A stretch of 64,000 nt of DNA from a bacterium (GCA_029210965.1 JARGFZ010000006.1:51677-115676); one strand, 5' to 3'. Positions 9,442-18,836 are shown, numbered from the stretch's first letter. The notes: a model not told the origin generated them from the letters alone. Made by a program: numbers and translations.

Positions 9442-9628
9442 CTAAGTCTGATCACCTTGTTCCTGATGTCAAGGTGATCACTGGTATTTCTCCCGCGTTC
9501 AGGTTTTTCCCCGATACTCCGATACCTGGACACATATCTTTCCCTCCGTGTCCCCGTGTCTCCGCGTCTCCGTGTCAGGCGCTCCCCCTCTCCCTCGTTT
9601 CGAGAGTCCCTCCTGAGCCTCCAAACTC

Positions 9629-9657
9629 TTGACATAGGCTCAGGTTGCCCTTACCCT
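9629..9657 (+). promoter_or_regulatory. Putative sigma-70 promoter for selC
   Basis: A consensus -35 box TTGACA at 9629-9634, a 17-base spacer and a weak -10 box TACCCT at 9652-9657. The predicted transcription start falls right at the 5' end of the tRNA-Sec gene. Confidence 0.55.
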
Positions 9658-9664
9658 GATCTAC

Positions 9665-9762
9665 GGGAGTGCGTAGGGCACTGGTGGCCCTCCTGGACTT
9701 CAAATCCAGTGGTACTGGCTAAAACCCGGTACGGTGGGTTCGATTCCCATGCACTTCCGCCA
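9665..9762 (+). tRNA. selC: tRNA-Sec (anticodon TCA)
   Basis: 98 bases with an encoded CCA. The acceptor arm GGGAGTGC pairs with GCACTTCC (8 bp, as in bacterial tRNA-Sec). The D arm is long (GGGC...GCCC), the anticodon arm is CTGGA-CTTCAAA-TCCAG with anticodon TCA, the variable arm is long (TACTGGC ... CCGGTA), and the T arm is GTGGGTTCGATTCCCAT. The 8-bp acceptor, long variable arm and UCA anticodon are diagnostic for selenocysteine tRNA. It implies that SelA, SelB and SelD are encoded elsewhere, and it supports reading the TGA at 52394 as selenocysteine. Confidence 0.96.
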
Positions 9763-9772
9763 AGATAAAATC

Positions 9773-9808
9773 AAAGGACCCCGAATCAACGGGGTCCTTT
9801 AATTTTAT
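9773..9808 (+). terminator. Intrinsic terminator after selC
   Basis: An 11-bp perfect stem AAAGGACCCCG / CGGGGTCCTTT with a six-base loop, followed by AATTTTAT. Confidence 0.85.
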
Positions 9809-9839
9809 ACCTCACCCGTAAGCGGTCCCTGTTTAGGGG

Positions 9840-9867
9840 TTGATAGACAGAAAATTGCGGTTATATT
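9840..9867 (+). promoter_or_regulatory. Putative promoter of the secreted-protein/MoxR cluster
   Basis: TTGATA at 9840-9845, a 16-base spacer and TATATT at 9862-9867, about 65 bases upstream of the first gene of the cluster. A GGGGG ribosome-binding stretch precedes the ATG at 9935. Confidence 0.45.
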
Positions 9868-9934
9868 TTAATTCGACCCTGTAATAATTGTAGATACACT
9901 CAGGTTACACATTGATCCTTTAACGGGGGTAATA

Positions 9935-10384
9935 ATGAAAAAGATGGCTCTTCTCGCAGTTGCCTTTCTGGTCCTGCTGCCAGGCTTGGTAAAAGCTGAT
10001 GAATTCAGTCTATACGGTGTCAAAATGGGGATGGCACGGGCAGAGGTTGAAACTCACTGGCAAAAACTGGACGAAGATAAATATCACATAGAAGACTCCA
10101 TCCTGATGAATGTCATGCCGGAGTTCGACCACATGGACCGGCTGTACCAATTAAGTTTTTCTATTCCCATTCCCCTCCTTGACCAACATCCCGGTCCCTA
10201 TGTAACAACGACTTTTCAGGACCTGATTCAGGAACGCTGGGCAAGTGACGATCAGATAGTGAGCCTGAGGACAGGCCGGGGCAATGCGGGTATCATGATA
10301 ACCAGCAAACACCTTCAGGTTGAATATACCGGGCATATTCGCACTCAGATGGAACTCCAGCTTGGCATTCTCCTTAAACCTTGA
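9935..10384 (+). CDS. Hypothetical secreted protein
   Basis: 149 residues, family not recognised. The N-terminus (MKKMALLAVAFLVLLPGLVKADEF) is a clear Sec signal peptide with likely cleavage after VKA, so the mature protein of about 128 residues is periplasmic. It begins FSLYGVKMGMARAEVE, a pattern also seen in small periplasmic proteins that pair this segment with a helix, but I cannot name a domain. No cysteines or transmembrane segments are in the mature part. It is first in the MoxR/DUF58/VWA cluster and overlaps the next gene's TTG start as TTGA, so the two are probably translationally coupled. Confidence 0.75.
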   Translation: MKKMALLAVAFLVLLPGLVKADEFSLYGVKMGMARAEVETHWQKLDEDKYHIEDSILMNVMPEFDHMDRLYQLSFSIPIPLLDQHPGPYVTTTFQDLIQERWASDDQIVSLRTGRGNAGIMITSKHLQVEYTGHIRTQMELQLGILLKP

Positions 10385-11475
10385 AACATCACTTTAAACC
10401 CGAAAACGGATCAACAAAATCCTCTTCCCTTGAGGTCCTTAGACGTCTCAGGCATCTAAGAACACTTCATGCCCTGAACCGTTTTCTTCATATTCTCACC
10501 TTTACCCTTACGGCTGACCTCCTCCTTGGTATTATTTCCATTGCTCTTTTCAGGCTCTTTGGTTGGAAAGCAGCTCTCCCGCATTTTTTTGAACTGCTGT
10601 TAATAGTCCTCCTCGTCAGGGAGTTCAAGCATTTGAAAATGGAACAATTTTCCAAATTCCTTGACCGCCACTTCGCCCTGAAGGACAGGCTTTACAGCCT
10701 TATCTGGTATATTGTCCCCGGAAACGCCCCGCAGGGCGTGATCGAGGCCCATTCAAACGGGTGCCTTTCAGACATCGATTTTGAGAAAATAAAAAGAGGG
10801 CTTCGTTTCCATATCCCAAAACTCCTGCCCTTCGTCCTGTTTCTGTTCGCCGGGACCATGTACCTGTCATGGAACGCCGACTACCGTCCGCCGGGGATTA
10901 CAAGCCGGATTGTGCTTAAACCCTTATCATCAGGCGAAGAAGGTTCCCGGCAGTTAAATGAGGAATCCAACTCTGATTTGGGACAGAACCCGGAGTCGGA
11001 AGGCCCGGTGCCTGAAGGAGAAGGAGCTGAAAATCCATTATCTGAAGCTAAAAGCGAAGAAGAGCAGTTGGGAGAGCGCCAGGAACAGCCTGGAGCAACC
11101 GGAGAAGACTCTGCATCCAGTGGGAACGGTCTCTCTCCCATGGGTTCTGGAGCCGGCGGTCAGGAAGGATCCGGTGAAGGGCGTCAGGTGGATCTCGCTG
11201 CGCCGGATACAATCGAATCCATCACGGTCACAGACAAGGTTTCCCCGCCAGTGCCATCCAACCTTGAATCCCGAACCGAAAAGGAATTTGCCACACTCCC
11301 CGATGCCAAAGAGTTCTTAAATCTCATCCCGGGACAGGGAGGAGAAGGAGTGGCCCCGCTCGACCAGTCGGTCATAGAAAATTTCAGATCATTAATGGTC
11401 AACTACCCAACCGTTTACAGGGAACAACTGGAAACCTATTACAGGGAGCTGATGAAATGGGAAGAAAAGCGATAA
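10381..11475 (+). CDS. Membrane protein of MoxR cluster, DUF4175-like N-terminus
   Basis: 364 residues starting from a TTG that overlaps the upstream stop. Transmembrane segments lie at about residues 38-62, 65-85 and 140-158. The N-terminal layout (paired helices, then RHFALKDRLYSLIWY) resembles DUF4175-type proteins often found beside MoxR-BatA loci. Residues about 180-270 are a low-complexity Glu/Gly/Ser-rich stretch, followed by a soluble C-terminal part (residues about 295-364) ending in a helical segment YREQLETYYRELMKWEEKR. No catalytic motif is seen. Its position suggests a membrane partner of the MoxR ATPase. The family assignment is tentative. Confidence 0.7.
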   Translation: MKHHFKPENGSTKSSSLEVLRRLRHLRTLHALNRFLHILTFTLTADLLLGIISIALFRLFGWKAALPHFFELLLIVLLVREFKHLKMEQFSKFLDRHFALKDRLYSLIWYIVPGNAPQGVIEAHSNGCLSDIDFEKIKRGLRFHIPKLLPFVLFLFAGTMYLSWNADYRPPGITSRIVLKPLSSGEEGSRQLNEESNSDLGQNPESEGPVPEGEGAENPLSEAKSEEEQLGERQEQPGATGEDSASSGNGLSPMGSGAGGQEGSGEGRQVDLAAPDTIESITVTDKVSPPVPSNLESRTEKEFATLPDAKEFLNLIPGQGGEGVAPLDQSVIENFRSLMVNYPTVYREQLETYYRELMKWEEKR

Positions 11476-12467
11476 CCGATTTCTCCAGAGCAATCGAGGA
11501 GGTTCGCAGGGATCTGTCCCGGGTTCAGGAGCAGTTCGAAAAACGTATAGTTGGCAATACGGACATTCTCAGATCCATCCTCAAGGCACTGTTCTCTAAC
11601 GGGCATATTCTTCTGGAAGGGGCACCGGGACTTGGAAAAACCTTGATGGTCAGGACTATGGCTGAGATTCTGGATCTGGATTTCAAAAGGACACAGTTCA
11701 CCCCCGACCTCATGCCTGCCGACATTATCGGAACGAATATCATTATTGAAGACGAGAGGGGTAATCGCCATTTCCGTTTCGAGAAAGGTCCCGTTTTCAC
11801 CCAGGTCCTTCTCGCCGATGAAATTAACCGGGCCAGCCCCAAGACCCAGTCTGCGCTCCTGCAGGCCATGGAAGAACACGAGGCTACCGTGTTCGGAACC
11901 ACATATTCCATGGATGATATTTTCATCACCCTTGCCACACAGAACCCCATCGAGATGGCAGGAACTTATCCTCTTCCTGAGGCTCAGCTGGACCGGTTTT
12001 TTTTCAAGGTTGTCATCAGCTACCCTTCAGAAGAATCCTTGAAAGAGATCGCGCGAAGGAACGCTACGGAGTTTGGCGACCAGTTACATGTGGAAAAAGT
12101 CCTTTCACAAGAACGCATCCTCCAGATAAGACAGATGCTTTTCCAACTCCCTATTACCGACAGGATCTATGACTTTGCCGTGCAGCTTGTCCGAATGACC
12201 CACCCGGATGTGAAGGGCACGACAGATACGATCAAACGGCTCGTCCGATATGGTGCCTCCCCCAGGGGAGTCAACGCCCTGCTGGCAGCTTCGCGCCTAT
12301 CGGCAGTAATCGACGGGAGGGTGAACATTTCCCTTGAAGACCTCGAGGAAAACTTCATCCCGGCTTTGTGCCACAGGCTTGTCATGAGGTTTGAGGGCGA
12401 AGTGGAAGGTGTTGGTGCTGAAACACTCCTCAAAGAACTTTTCGGAAAACTGAAAGCGAATTTTTAA
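11457..12467 (+). CDS. MoxR-family AAA+ ATPase
   Basis: 336-residue AAA+ ATPase of the MoxR group, chaperone-like proteins that act with VWA-domain partners. Walker A is EGAPGLGKT, Walker B is LADEINRASPKTQSALLQAMEE, sensor 1 is ATQNPIEMAGTYPLPEAQLDRF, and the C-terminal lid (AAA_lid_2) holds RYGASPRGVNALL. The ATG at 11457 overlaps the upstream gene by 19 bases. It is followed by DUF58 and two VWA-type membrane proteins, the standard MoxR-BatA arrangement, so it likely remodels or activates them. The substrate is unknown. Confidence 0.93.
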   Translation: MGRKAITDFSRAIEEVRRDLSRVQEQFEKRIVGNTDILRSILKALFSNGHILLEGAPGLGKTLMVRTMAEILDLDFKRTQFTPDLMPADIIGTNIIIEDERGNRHFRFEKGPVFTQVLLADEINRASPKTQSALLQAMEEHEATVFGTTYSMDDIFITLATQNPIEMAGTYPLPEAQLDRFFFKVVISYPSEESLKEIARRNATEFGDQLHVEKVLSQERILQIRQMLFQLPITDRIYDFAVQLVRMTHPDVKGTTDTIKRLVRYGASPRGVNALLAASRLSAVIDGRVNISLEDLEENFIPALCHRLVMRFEGEVEGVGAETLLKELFGKLKANF

Positions 12468-12484
12468 AGAGATAGCTGCTGCCA

Positions 12485-13369
12485 ATGGAAATGCTCACAC
12501 CTTCATTCCTGAGAAGACTTCATCGCATGCGCGATAGACTCTCTTCTGTGCTGCACAGATTTGAGTTCTTCAGAGCTACTCCCACCGGTCACATGGTGAC
12601 ACCTGAGACCGACTCCTATAGACCATACGCCCCTGGGGACGATCCCCGTTACATCGACTGGAGCATATACGCCCGTCAGGATCGATATTTCATCAAAACG
12701 GTGGTCAGGGAGGATGAAGGGATTATCCATCTCTTCGTTGATTCAAGCGGTTCAATGCGTTCCCCTCATGTGTCGAAATACCACAGATGCCTGGAAACAG
12801 CTGCCGGGATAGGGTATCTGGCCCTCTTGACTGGAAACCAGGTCATTCTCCATTCCTGGTCTGATCGCATATTATTGACGCGTTCCTACGAGGAGGGAGA
12901 ATCGAGCACGCTGGATTTTCTGCAGCAACTTGAGACACTTCCTTCCGGTTCAGAGACTGATCTTGGCCAAAGCCTTGAACAATTGCGCAACTTGGGGGAA
13001 AAATCCCCTTCCCGTCTTCTGGTCATATCGGATTTCATTGAGAAAAGGTCATATTGGGAACAATTGAACCTTTTAAAAGCCGCCGGCTCACGTCTGGCCG
13101 CCATACGAATAATGCATGAGCGAGAGGTTGCGCCTCGATTGCGGGGACACTATCAGATCAGCGATCCCGAATCCGGACGACAGGTGCGTAGACTCATCGG
13201 GTATCGCCTTCAGAAGGAATACCGTAAGACCATCAACACGTTTATGCGAGAGACCGAAGAATCTTTTCATCAGCAAAGAGTTCCTTTTCTGAACTCTACC
13301 ACCAGATCCCCCTTCGAGGAACTGGTGCTTAACTTCTTTCACTTGCCATCATGGAACGGATGGCGCTGA
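12485..13369 (+). CDS. DUF58 protein of MoxR locus
   Basis: 294 residues, DUF58 family (a VWA-like fold usually encoded next to MoxR). The characteristic segment YRPYAPGDDPRYIDWSIYARQDRYFIK is at about residues 45-70, and DSSGSM (MIDAS-like DxSxS) follows at about 92-97. Unlike many DUF58 proteins there is no N-terminal membrane pair, so it looks cytoplasmic. It starts with ATG 17 bases after moxR and runs into the next gene with overlap. Confidence 0.9.
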   Translation: MEMLTPSFLRRLHRMRDRLSSVLHRFEFFRATPTGHMVTPETDSYRPYAPGDDPRYIDWSIYARQDRYFIKTVVREDEGIIHLFVDSSGSMRSPHVSKYHRCLETAAGIGYLALLTGNQVILHSWSDRILLTRSYEEGESSTLDFLQQLETLPSGSETDLGQSLEQLRNLGEKSPSRLLVISDFIEKRSYWEQLNLLKAAGSRLAAIRIMHEREVAPRLRGHYQISDPESGRQVRRLIGYRLQKEYRKTINTFMRETEESFHQQRVPFLNSTTRSPFEELVLNFFHLPSWNGWR

Positions 13370-15090
13370 TGGGAATGGATTCCTTATACGGATTCGGGAT
13401 CCTTCTCCTAATTCCACTTCTGCTCTGGTTCCAGCGCAGCCGATGGAAAAAGAAAAAGATAATTCTTTCCATTTCACCCATCATCGAACCGATTCAAAAC
13501 ATAACAAGCGCCCCTTCCAGCAGGGTTGCCCGGCTTAGCAAAAGATGGAGGTATTTCCTCCTCGCCATGGCATTCCTGCTTTTATCCCTGGCTTTTAACA
13601 GACTCCACCTTCGAAATATGAAGGACGTACCCGGAGAATGGCTTGTGGTCATGGATAACCCTTTCACCGCCAACGCAACGGTGGAAAAAGAGAGCCTGTT
13701 CAGGATCGGACTTGAGGAGTTAGGCCAACTTACAAAAAACATCAATTCCCATGACACCTATTCACTCTTTATCACATCTCCCGGTTACGAACTGCAGCCC
13801 GGCCTCAACCGCCGGAGTCTTCTATCCGCACTCGAGGGCAGGACCCCAGCCTATCCGTTCCCGTCGTCCACCGAAGCCGTGGAACTGACAAAGGCTCTTC
13901 TGAATTCAACACCCTTCAAGGGAACCATTGTGATATCTCCTCGCGACCACCAGTGGCGAAAGGATCTGAAGGACGATGATTCAACCAGACCCTTGATATT
14001 CTCCGAGGAAACACCCCCTTTATACGGCAACACCGGGATAGTAGCTTTCGACCTCTCACCTTCCGGAGCTGAAACTTTCGATCTGTTTTTCCGAACAATA
14101 TCGAGGGGGCATGAGACATCCGAACTCATAGTCCAACTGCACCTCGCGAATGGATCCATTCTAGATTTACCTGTATCTCTGGATAAGAAGGGAGACGGCC
14201 GAGTTGTTGCGAAAGGCCTGGTTATTCCTCCTGGTGAAGTGTCTCTTGAGCTGGATGTCGATGATCTTCTTCAGCAAGATGACAGCTTAACTGCAACGAT
14301 CGCACCCGGGACAGCAAACTATCTGGTGGATTTGGGCAAACAGACCCGCCCCTTTATAAAAAAAGCCCTTTTATCCGAAAAACGGATAAGGGCTGTGGAC
14401 TCAGGAATTGACACTTCCACTGGACCGTTCATCAAGATCCTGGATGGAGAACTTCCGGAACAGGGTGACGCTGGCCCTTATCTAATTATATTCCCCACAG
14501 GGGATTTTTCCGGGTTTTCGTTCAAAAAGATCCTGACCGCCCCCCTTATTGCCAGCTTTGATCCTCTCCATAGCATCACACGTCAGTTGCGGTTTCGGGA
14601 CTTCCGCCCTTCCAAAGTAACCGAGTTCCAAATCCCGGAGAGTTTCGAAGTCATTGGAGACGCTGAGGGGACCCCTCTCATCGCAGTTGGTGAGATTGAT
14701 GGAAGCCGAGTGGTGGTGTGGAGCTTTGACCCGGAGGATAACGGCATATATCTGGACCCATCTTTTCCGATCCTCGCACTGGAAAGTGTCAAGTGGCTAG
14801 CCAATGACCAGAGGATCACATGGGACCGTGGCCTCGGGTGTGCAGGAGAAACCCGAAGGGGCAAGGCTTCACCCGGGCCTCAGGGTGAGAAACTCAACAT
14901 ACTTTGTGCGGAAGTAACTCTGGGTGCAAGTGTGGTCACCGTGCCCAAGCTGCCAGGGCTAAGCTTGTCGGATCCTCTCCATAAAATCGAGGTCAGAACA
15001 GACCTCACCCGGCCCTGCCTTGTCCTTGCACTGATCATATTACTGCTCCTGGCCGCTGATTCAGCAATCGGAAGCAGGAAACTTCCATGA
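13369..15090 (+). CDS. BatA-like membrane protein
   Basis: About 573 residues. The N-terminus (LYGFGILLLIPLLLWFQRSRWKKKK, then a second hydrophobic segment RYFLLAMAFLLLSLAF) matches the aerotolerance/BatA N-terminal domain, and a C-terminal membrane helix (LVLALIILLLLAADSAI) ends the protein. The middle has a VWA-like core without an intact MIDAS (VVMDNPFTA replaces DxSxS). In-frame ATGs exist at 13351, 13360, 13369 and 13375. I favour 13369, which overlaps the DUF58 stop as TGATG. Together with the next gene it probably forms the membrane part of the MoxR-dependent complex. Confidence 0.8.
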   Translation: MGMDSLYGFGILLLIPLLLWFQRSRWKKKKIILSISPIIEPIQNITSAPSSRVARLSKRWRYFLLAMAFLLLSLAFNRLHLRNMKDVPGEWLVVMDNPFTANATVEKESLFRIGLEELGQLTKNINSHDTYSLFITSPGYELQPGLNRRSLLSALEGRTPAYPFPSSTEAVELTKALLNSTPFKGTIVISPRDHQWRKDLKDDDSTRPLIFSEETPPLYGNTGIVAFDLSPSGAETFDLFFRTISRGHETSELIVQLHLANGSILDLPVSLDKKGDGRVVAKGLVIPPGEVSLELDVDDLLQQDDSLTATIAPGTANYLVDLGKQTRPFIKKALLSEKRIRAVDSGIDTSTGPFIKILDGELPEQGDAGPYLIIFPTGDFSGFSFKKILTAPLIASFDPLHSITRQLRFRDFRPSKVTEFQIPESFEVIGDAEGTPLIAVGEIDGSRVVVWSFDPEDNGIYLDPSFPILALESVKWLANDQRITWDRGLGCAGETRRGKASPGPQGEKLNILCAEVTLGASVVTVPKLPGLSLSDPLHKIEVRTDLTRPCLVLALIILLLLAADSAIGSRKLP

Positions 15091-17573
15091 CCTCCCTGCT
15101 TTTGGTCCTGGGACTCTTAATGATTCCTATTGCTGTCAAAGCTGCACGGCAAGACAGCTATCACGTACCTGCCATCACAGCAGTTATTGTTACCTTTCGC
15201 ACTTTAACCATTCTTCTGCTTTTTATACTCGTGACCATCTGGCCACAAACCAGGCCGCTGGAAAGCACCGGAATACCCAGAGCAGTCATCCTCATTGACG
15301 GCCAATCTGCAGGACCTGTGCATCTGCAGAGCACCATCGAAAAAAAGCTGCCGTATTTTCAGGATGCTGGCTACGATCCGCTGATACTTTTCTACAATAA
15401 TGCTCAGGCCAGCAGCCTGCATTTGAAACTGCCTGGCTACCATCTCGAATATTTTGGTGATATAGAAAGGGCCCTTCTCCGAGTCAGTTGGGAAATGGGC
15501 AAGGACGACAGGGTTATTGCTGCAGTTCTTTCCGAAGAGTATCCCGGCATTCTGAATGAGCCACCCTGGTACGGGGAAAAGATCACCTGGATCAAAACGC
15601 TCCGCGCATTTTCACCCTCAATCCGCACAGTGAAAGCGCCTAGAAGGGTCTTCATCGGACAGACATTTACGGGGAGTTTTCAATTGTCACCAAAAACCGC
15701 TCCTGGTGACTTGAGCCTGACTCTTGATAAGCAGTCCGGGGATATTGAACTGGATGAAGCACAGGCAGGATCCCATACCAGAAGTTTCAGCATGGCAATC
15801 GAAGAACCCGGCCATCACACCCTGAGGTTAAAGGTCACTGGCGCAGATGGTTCGGTCCAGGAGGAGAATCACCACTCCATCCTGGCAATTAAGCGCCCGC
15901 GTATCCACTACATCTCACCCAGCGGAGTCACTACCCCCATGGCCCGAACATTCCTTGAGGCAGGATTTTCAGTTGAACCGATCTCTCCTCTGCGCCTGAT
16001 GAGCCATGACCGGTCTCAATTGGAAGGGTTCGATACAGGGGACATTATTGTCCTGGATGCGATCCCTCAAGAATACATGACGACAAAGGCAGTGGAGTTC
16101 CTGGATCAGACCGTTTTTACTGGCGGTCAGGATCTGCTTTTTATCACAGGTGAAAATGTCGATCGTTCCGCCAGTGGTTCATATCTCGAAGACCTTCTTC
16201 CCGTCAAATTCGGCAGCGAAAACAGGAATGAGGAGGAGCAGTCACTCGCCATGGTGGCCATTGTGGATGCCTCTCTGAGTATGTTTTACAAAATAGGGGG
16301 CGGGGGCGGTTGGGGGCACTCGGCATCGGGGACCGGTGGTTGGGGTATGAAGATAAAGATGGCGAAAAAATCCCTGCTCAACCTTTCCGAGGCATTACCG
16401 GACACTGCCCCCTTCGGCGTCCTCACCGTTACAAACAACCCTTCCTGGGTCTTCGAACCGACTCTGCCGCGCGACCGCGCAAATGAAGAGGAATTGATAG
16501 GGAGAATCAAGGCCTATGGCCCTGGGATCAACCTTTACTCAGGCCTGCTCGAAGCTTACGAAAAACTCCGCCAAATAAGATCCGATGCAAAACATATACT
16601 TGTGTTTCTGGATACAGCGGATGTTGACGAGTATCAAGTCGACGAAGTGGGAACTGTCTGGGACCTGCTGAAAAAATTTAACGAGGAGAGCATAACTGTA
16701 AGCCTGATAGGTTTCGGCAAGCGGGGGGACGAACACATTTCCCAGTTAAACCGGTTTGCTGACGAATCGGGAGGATATTTTTACCTCACAACGGATATTA
16801 ATCAGATACCCGGGTTCAGCCTTCAGGATCTGGACCAGATCTCTGATAACCTGATCAGCTACAAGTTTCGAAAACCCACTTTTTTCAGACACGATTTTCC
16901 AAACATTGAAAATCTGCCCGATATACGCGGACAAGCTATTACAACCCTCAAACCGGGAGCCTCAGTACTGGCATGGACGGAAACGGGGTTCCCTCTCCTC
17001 GCACGATGGCGATATGGAGCTGGCACAATTACTGTATTTACAGGCGACAATGGGCTTGCTCTGGCTCGGGACTGGTATGGAAAGGATTCCCCATGGGAAG
17101 CTCTGTTGGCTCAAATCGGAGTCCGCAGGGAAATGGAATCCTCAACATTCCTGACCAGGATAACCGGGTCTAAAAGGTTATTTTACAGACCACCGGGAGG
17201 AAAAACCGGGTCTTCCTATGCAAAAGCCTTTTTCCAGGGCGGAATCAGTTCCGACTTCGATCTTGAGGAGGTTGCGCCTGGAGCCTACACCACATCGCCT
17301 CTTGATCTGGATAAAATTCCCCTGTCCATGGATGTATTCTCGCCTGAAACAAGCCTCTCACAGATCAACAAAGCCCTGACGCTGGATTTCAAATCGGCAC
17401 AAAGAACGATGACAGTAGTTGAACCCCCAGAGTTTAACATCCCAATTGTCGAACCTCTCCCGCAACAAAAGGTGCCTGATAACTCCATCCTGCGCCTTTT
17501 GATTCTTCTTGTAGTGTTTCTGGTCACCATCGACGAACTTTTCCGACCACCGAACATGGAGGCAGGACAGTAA
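15087..17573 (+). CDS. Large VWA-domain membrane protein of MoxR locus
   Basis: 828 residues, starting from an ATG overlapping the previous stop as ATGA. Two N-terminal hydrophobic segments (residues 1-18 and about 33-52) and one C-terminal helix (LRLLILLVVFLVTIDELF) bracket a periplasmic region. A glutamine-amidotransferase-like fold (about residues 270-360, IVLDAIPQEYM) is followed by a VWA domain starting VAIVDASLSMFY, where DASLS fits the MIDAS DxSxS, interrupted by a Gly/Trp-rich loop (GGGGGWGHS). A cluster of this kind (MoxR, DUF58, BatA-like, large VWA) is common, but its substrate is generally unknown. Confidence 0.82.
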   Translation: MTSLLLVLGLLMIPIAVKAARQDSYHVPAITAVIVTFRTLTILLLFILVTIWPQTRPLESTGIPRAVILIDGQSAGPVHLQSTIEKKLPYFQDAGYDPLILFYNNAQASSLHLKLPGYHLEYFGDIERALLRVSWEMGKDDRVIAAVLSEEYPGILNEPPWYGEKITWIKTLRAFSPSIRTVKAPRRVFIGQTFTGSFQLSPKTAPGDLSLTLDKQSGDIELDEAQAGSHTRSFSMAIEEPGHHTLRLKVTGADGSVQEENHHSILAIKRPRIHYISPSGVTTPMARTFLEAGFSVEPISPLRLMSHDRSQLEGFDTGDIIVLDAIPQEYMTTKAVEFLDQTVFTGGQDLLFITGENVDRSASGSYLEDLLPVKFGSENRNEEEQSLAMVAIVDASLSMFYKIGGGGGWGHSASGTGGWGMKIKMAKKSLLNLSEALPDTAPFGVLTVTNNPSWVFEPTLPRDRANEEELIGRIKAYGPGINLYSGLLEAYEKLRQIRSDAKHILVFLDTADVDEYQVDEVGTVWDLLKKFNEESITVSLIGFGKRGDEHISQLNRFADESGGYFYLTTDINQIPGFSLQDLDQISDNLISYKFRKPTFFRHDFPNIENLPDIRGQAITTLKPGASVLAWTETGFPLLARWRYGAGTITVFTGDNGLALARDWYGKDSPWEALLAQIGVRREMESSTFLTRITGSKRLFYRPPGGKTGSSYAKAFFQGGISSDFDLEEVAPGAYTTSPLDLDKIPLSMDVFSPETSLSQINKALTLDFKSAQRTMTVVEPPEFNIPIVEPLPQQKVPDNSILRLLILLVVFLVTIDELFRPPNMEAGQ

Positions 17574-17579
17574 TTTCCA

Positions 17580-17700
17580 GATAGAGTCAGTGAATGGTGA
17601 ACCGTGAACTGGTGAGACTTTACGCTTCACAATTCATTGTTCACTTTTCACCAGGAATTAATTCGCAATCCACAATTCTCAATTCAAAATTGAATGCACC
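17580..17700. repeat. Inverted word pair after the VWA gene
   Basis: GTGAATGGTGAACCGTGAAC (17592-17611) is answered by TTCACAATTCATTGTTCAC (about 17626-17644) and TTTTCACC, so the transcript can fold into an imperfect hairpin just after the VWA stop. Then come CAATCCACAATTCTCAATTC words. Confidence 0.6.
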
Positions 17701-17714
17701 AAACTGAATGCACC

Positions 17715-17743
17715 TTGACGGACCCTGCTATTTCATGTACACA
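17715..17743 (+). promoter_or_regulatory. Possible rplC promoter
   Basis: TTGACG at 17715-17720, a 17-base spacer and TACACA at 17738-17743. The -10 is weak. It lies 75 bases upstream of the rplC start, which has a strong AAGGAGG ribosome-binding site. Confidence 0.35.
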
Positions 17744-17818
17744 GATTTGTTCTCCAACTAAACCATCCTCCTCGAAATGAATCGGGGCGGATAAGATAGG
17801 AAAAGGAGGAAACCTATC

Positions 17819-18760
17819 ATGAGGCAGACCATTCTCGGCCGCAAGCTGGGCATGACCCAGATCTTCGACCGCCAGGGCAACGTAATCCCGGTAACAATCG
17901 TACAGGCAGGTCCCTGCACCGTTTTACAGGTGAAGACCAAGAAAACGGACGGCTACAACGCCATCCAGCTCGGCTTCAGTGACAAGAAAGAGAAGCATAC
18001 GACCAAACCTCTCCTTGGCCACTTCAAAAAAGCCGATTCAACCCCCAAGAGGCATATCCGTGAGGCCAGGGTCGACAACCCGGAAATGTTCACCGTCGGC
18101 CAGGTTTTAACCGCCGGCCAGTTCGAAAAGGATGACCGTGTGGACATCACCGGTACATCAAAAGGCAAAGGCTTCGCTGGCGTCATGAAACGACACGGAT
18201 TCTCCGGGTTCATGGCTTCCCACGGCGTCCATGAAAGCAAAAGAGGCGGCGGTTCCATCGGGCCGTCTGCAGACCCCGCCAAGGTATTCAAAGGAATGAA
18301 AATGCCAGGACAGATGGGCAACGTGGCTGTCACCATCCAGAACCTCAAAATTGTGGACATCCGCGAGAGCCAGAACCTCATCATGGTCAAGGGTCCTGTT
18401 CCCGGCAGCAAAAACGGCCTTCTTGTCATCCATCACGCCATCAAGAAGGAAGCCCCGCCACTTAGGCAGCCCGAGCCTGAAGAGGTCCCTGTTGAAGAGG
18501 AGTTAGAAGGCGAAGAGGCACTGGCGGATGCCCCCGAGGTGGATTCAACCACCGCCGCAGAGGTTATGGTGGACGAGGCAGCAGAGGTTGAAACTGCGGA
18601 CGCTGAAGAAAAAGCCACCGAGGCGGATGCGGCTGCCCAAGCCGAAGTCACTGCTGAGGAAGAGGCTGTGCCTGCCGCCGAGCCTGAGCCCGTTCCCGAA
18701 CCCGAGCCTGCTGAAGTAGAGCCTGCCGCTGATACGTACGACGAAAGCAAGGAAAGTTAG
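17819..18760 (+). CDS. rplC: Ribosomal protein L3 with long acidic C-terminal tail
   Basis: Large-subunit protein L3. Residues 1 to about 208 are a standard L3: it opens MRQTILGRKLGMTQIFD, the signature region includes GFAGVMKRHGFSG, and SHGVHESKRGGGSIG and MPGQMGNVAVTIQNLKIV are present. After VIHHAIKKE an extra ~100 residues follow, almost only Glu, Ala, Pro, Val and Asp. Family length is about 210, so the tail is an addition. The gene is alone: rpsJ and rplD, its usual neighbours in the S10 operon, are absent, and a VWA gene precedes and tatA follows. The start ATG has AAGGAGGAAACCTATC before it. Confidence 0.95.
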   Translation: MRQTILGRKLGMTQIFDRQGNVIPVTIVQAGPCTVLQVKTKKTDGYNAIQLGFSDKKEKHTTKPLLGHFKKADSTPKRHIREARVDNPEMFTVGQVLTAGQFEKDDRVDITGTSKGKGFAGVMKRHGFSGFMASHGVHESKRGGGSIGPSADPAKVFKGMKMPGQMGNVAVTIQNLKIVDIRESQNLIMVKGPVPGSKNGLLVIHHAIKKEAPPLRQPEPEEVPVEEELEGEEALADAPEVDSTTAAEVMVDEAAEVETADAEEKATEADAAAQAEVTAEEEAVPAAEPEPVPEPEPAEVEPAADTYDESKES

Positions 18761-18836
18761 ATAGCCCTGCGAACCGGTTAGGAACAAAGGGTTAAGACCC
18801 TTAGTTGGCAAGAGTGAGCGCAAATGATACGGGACC

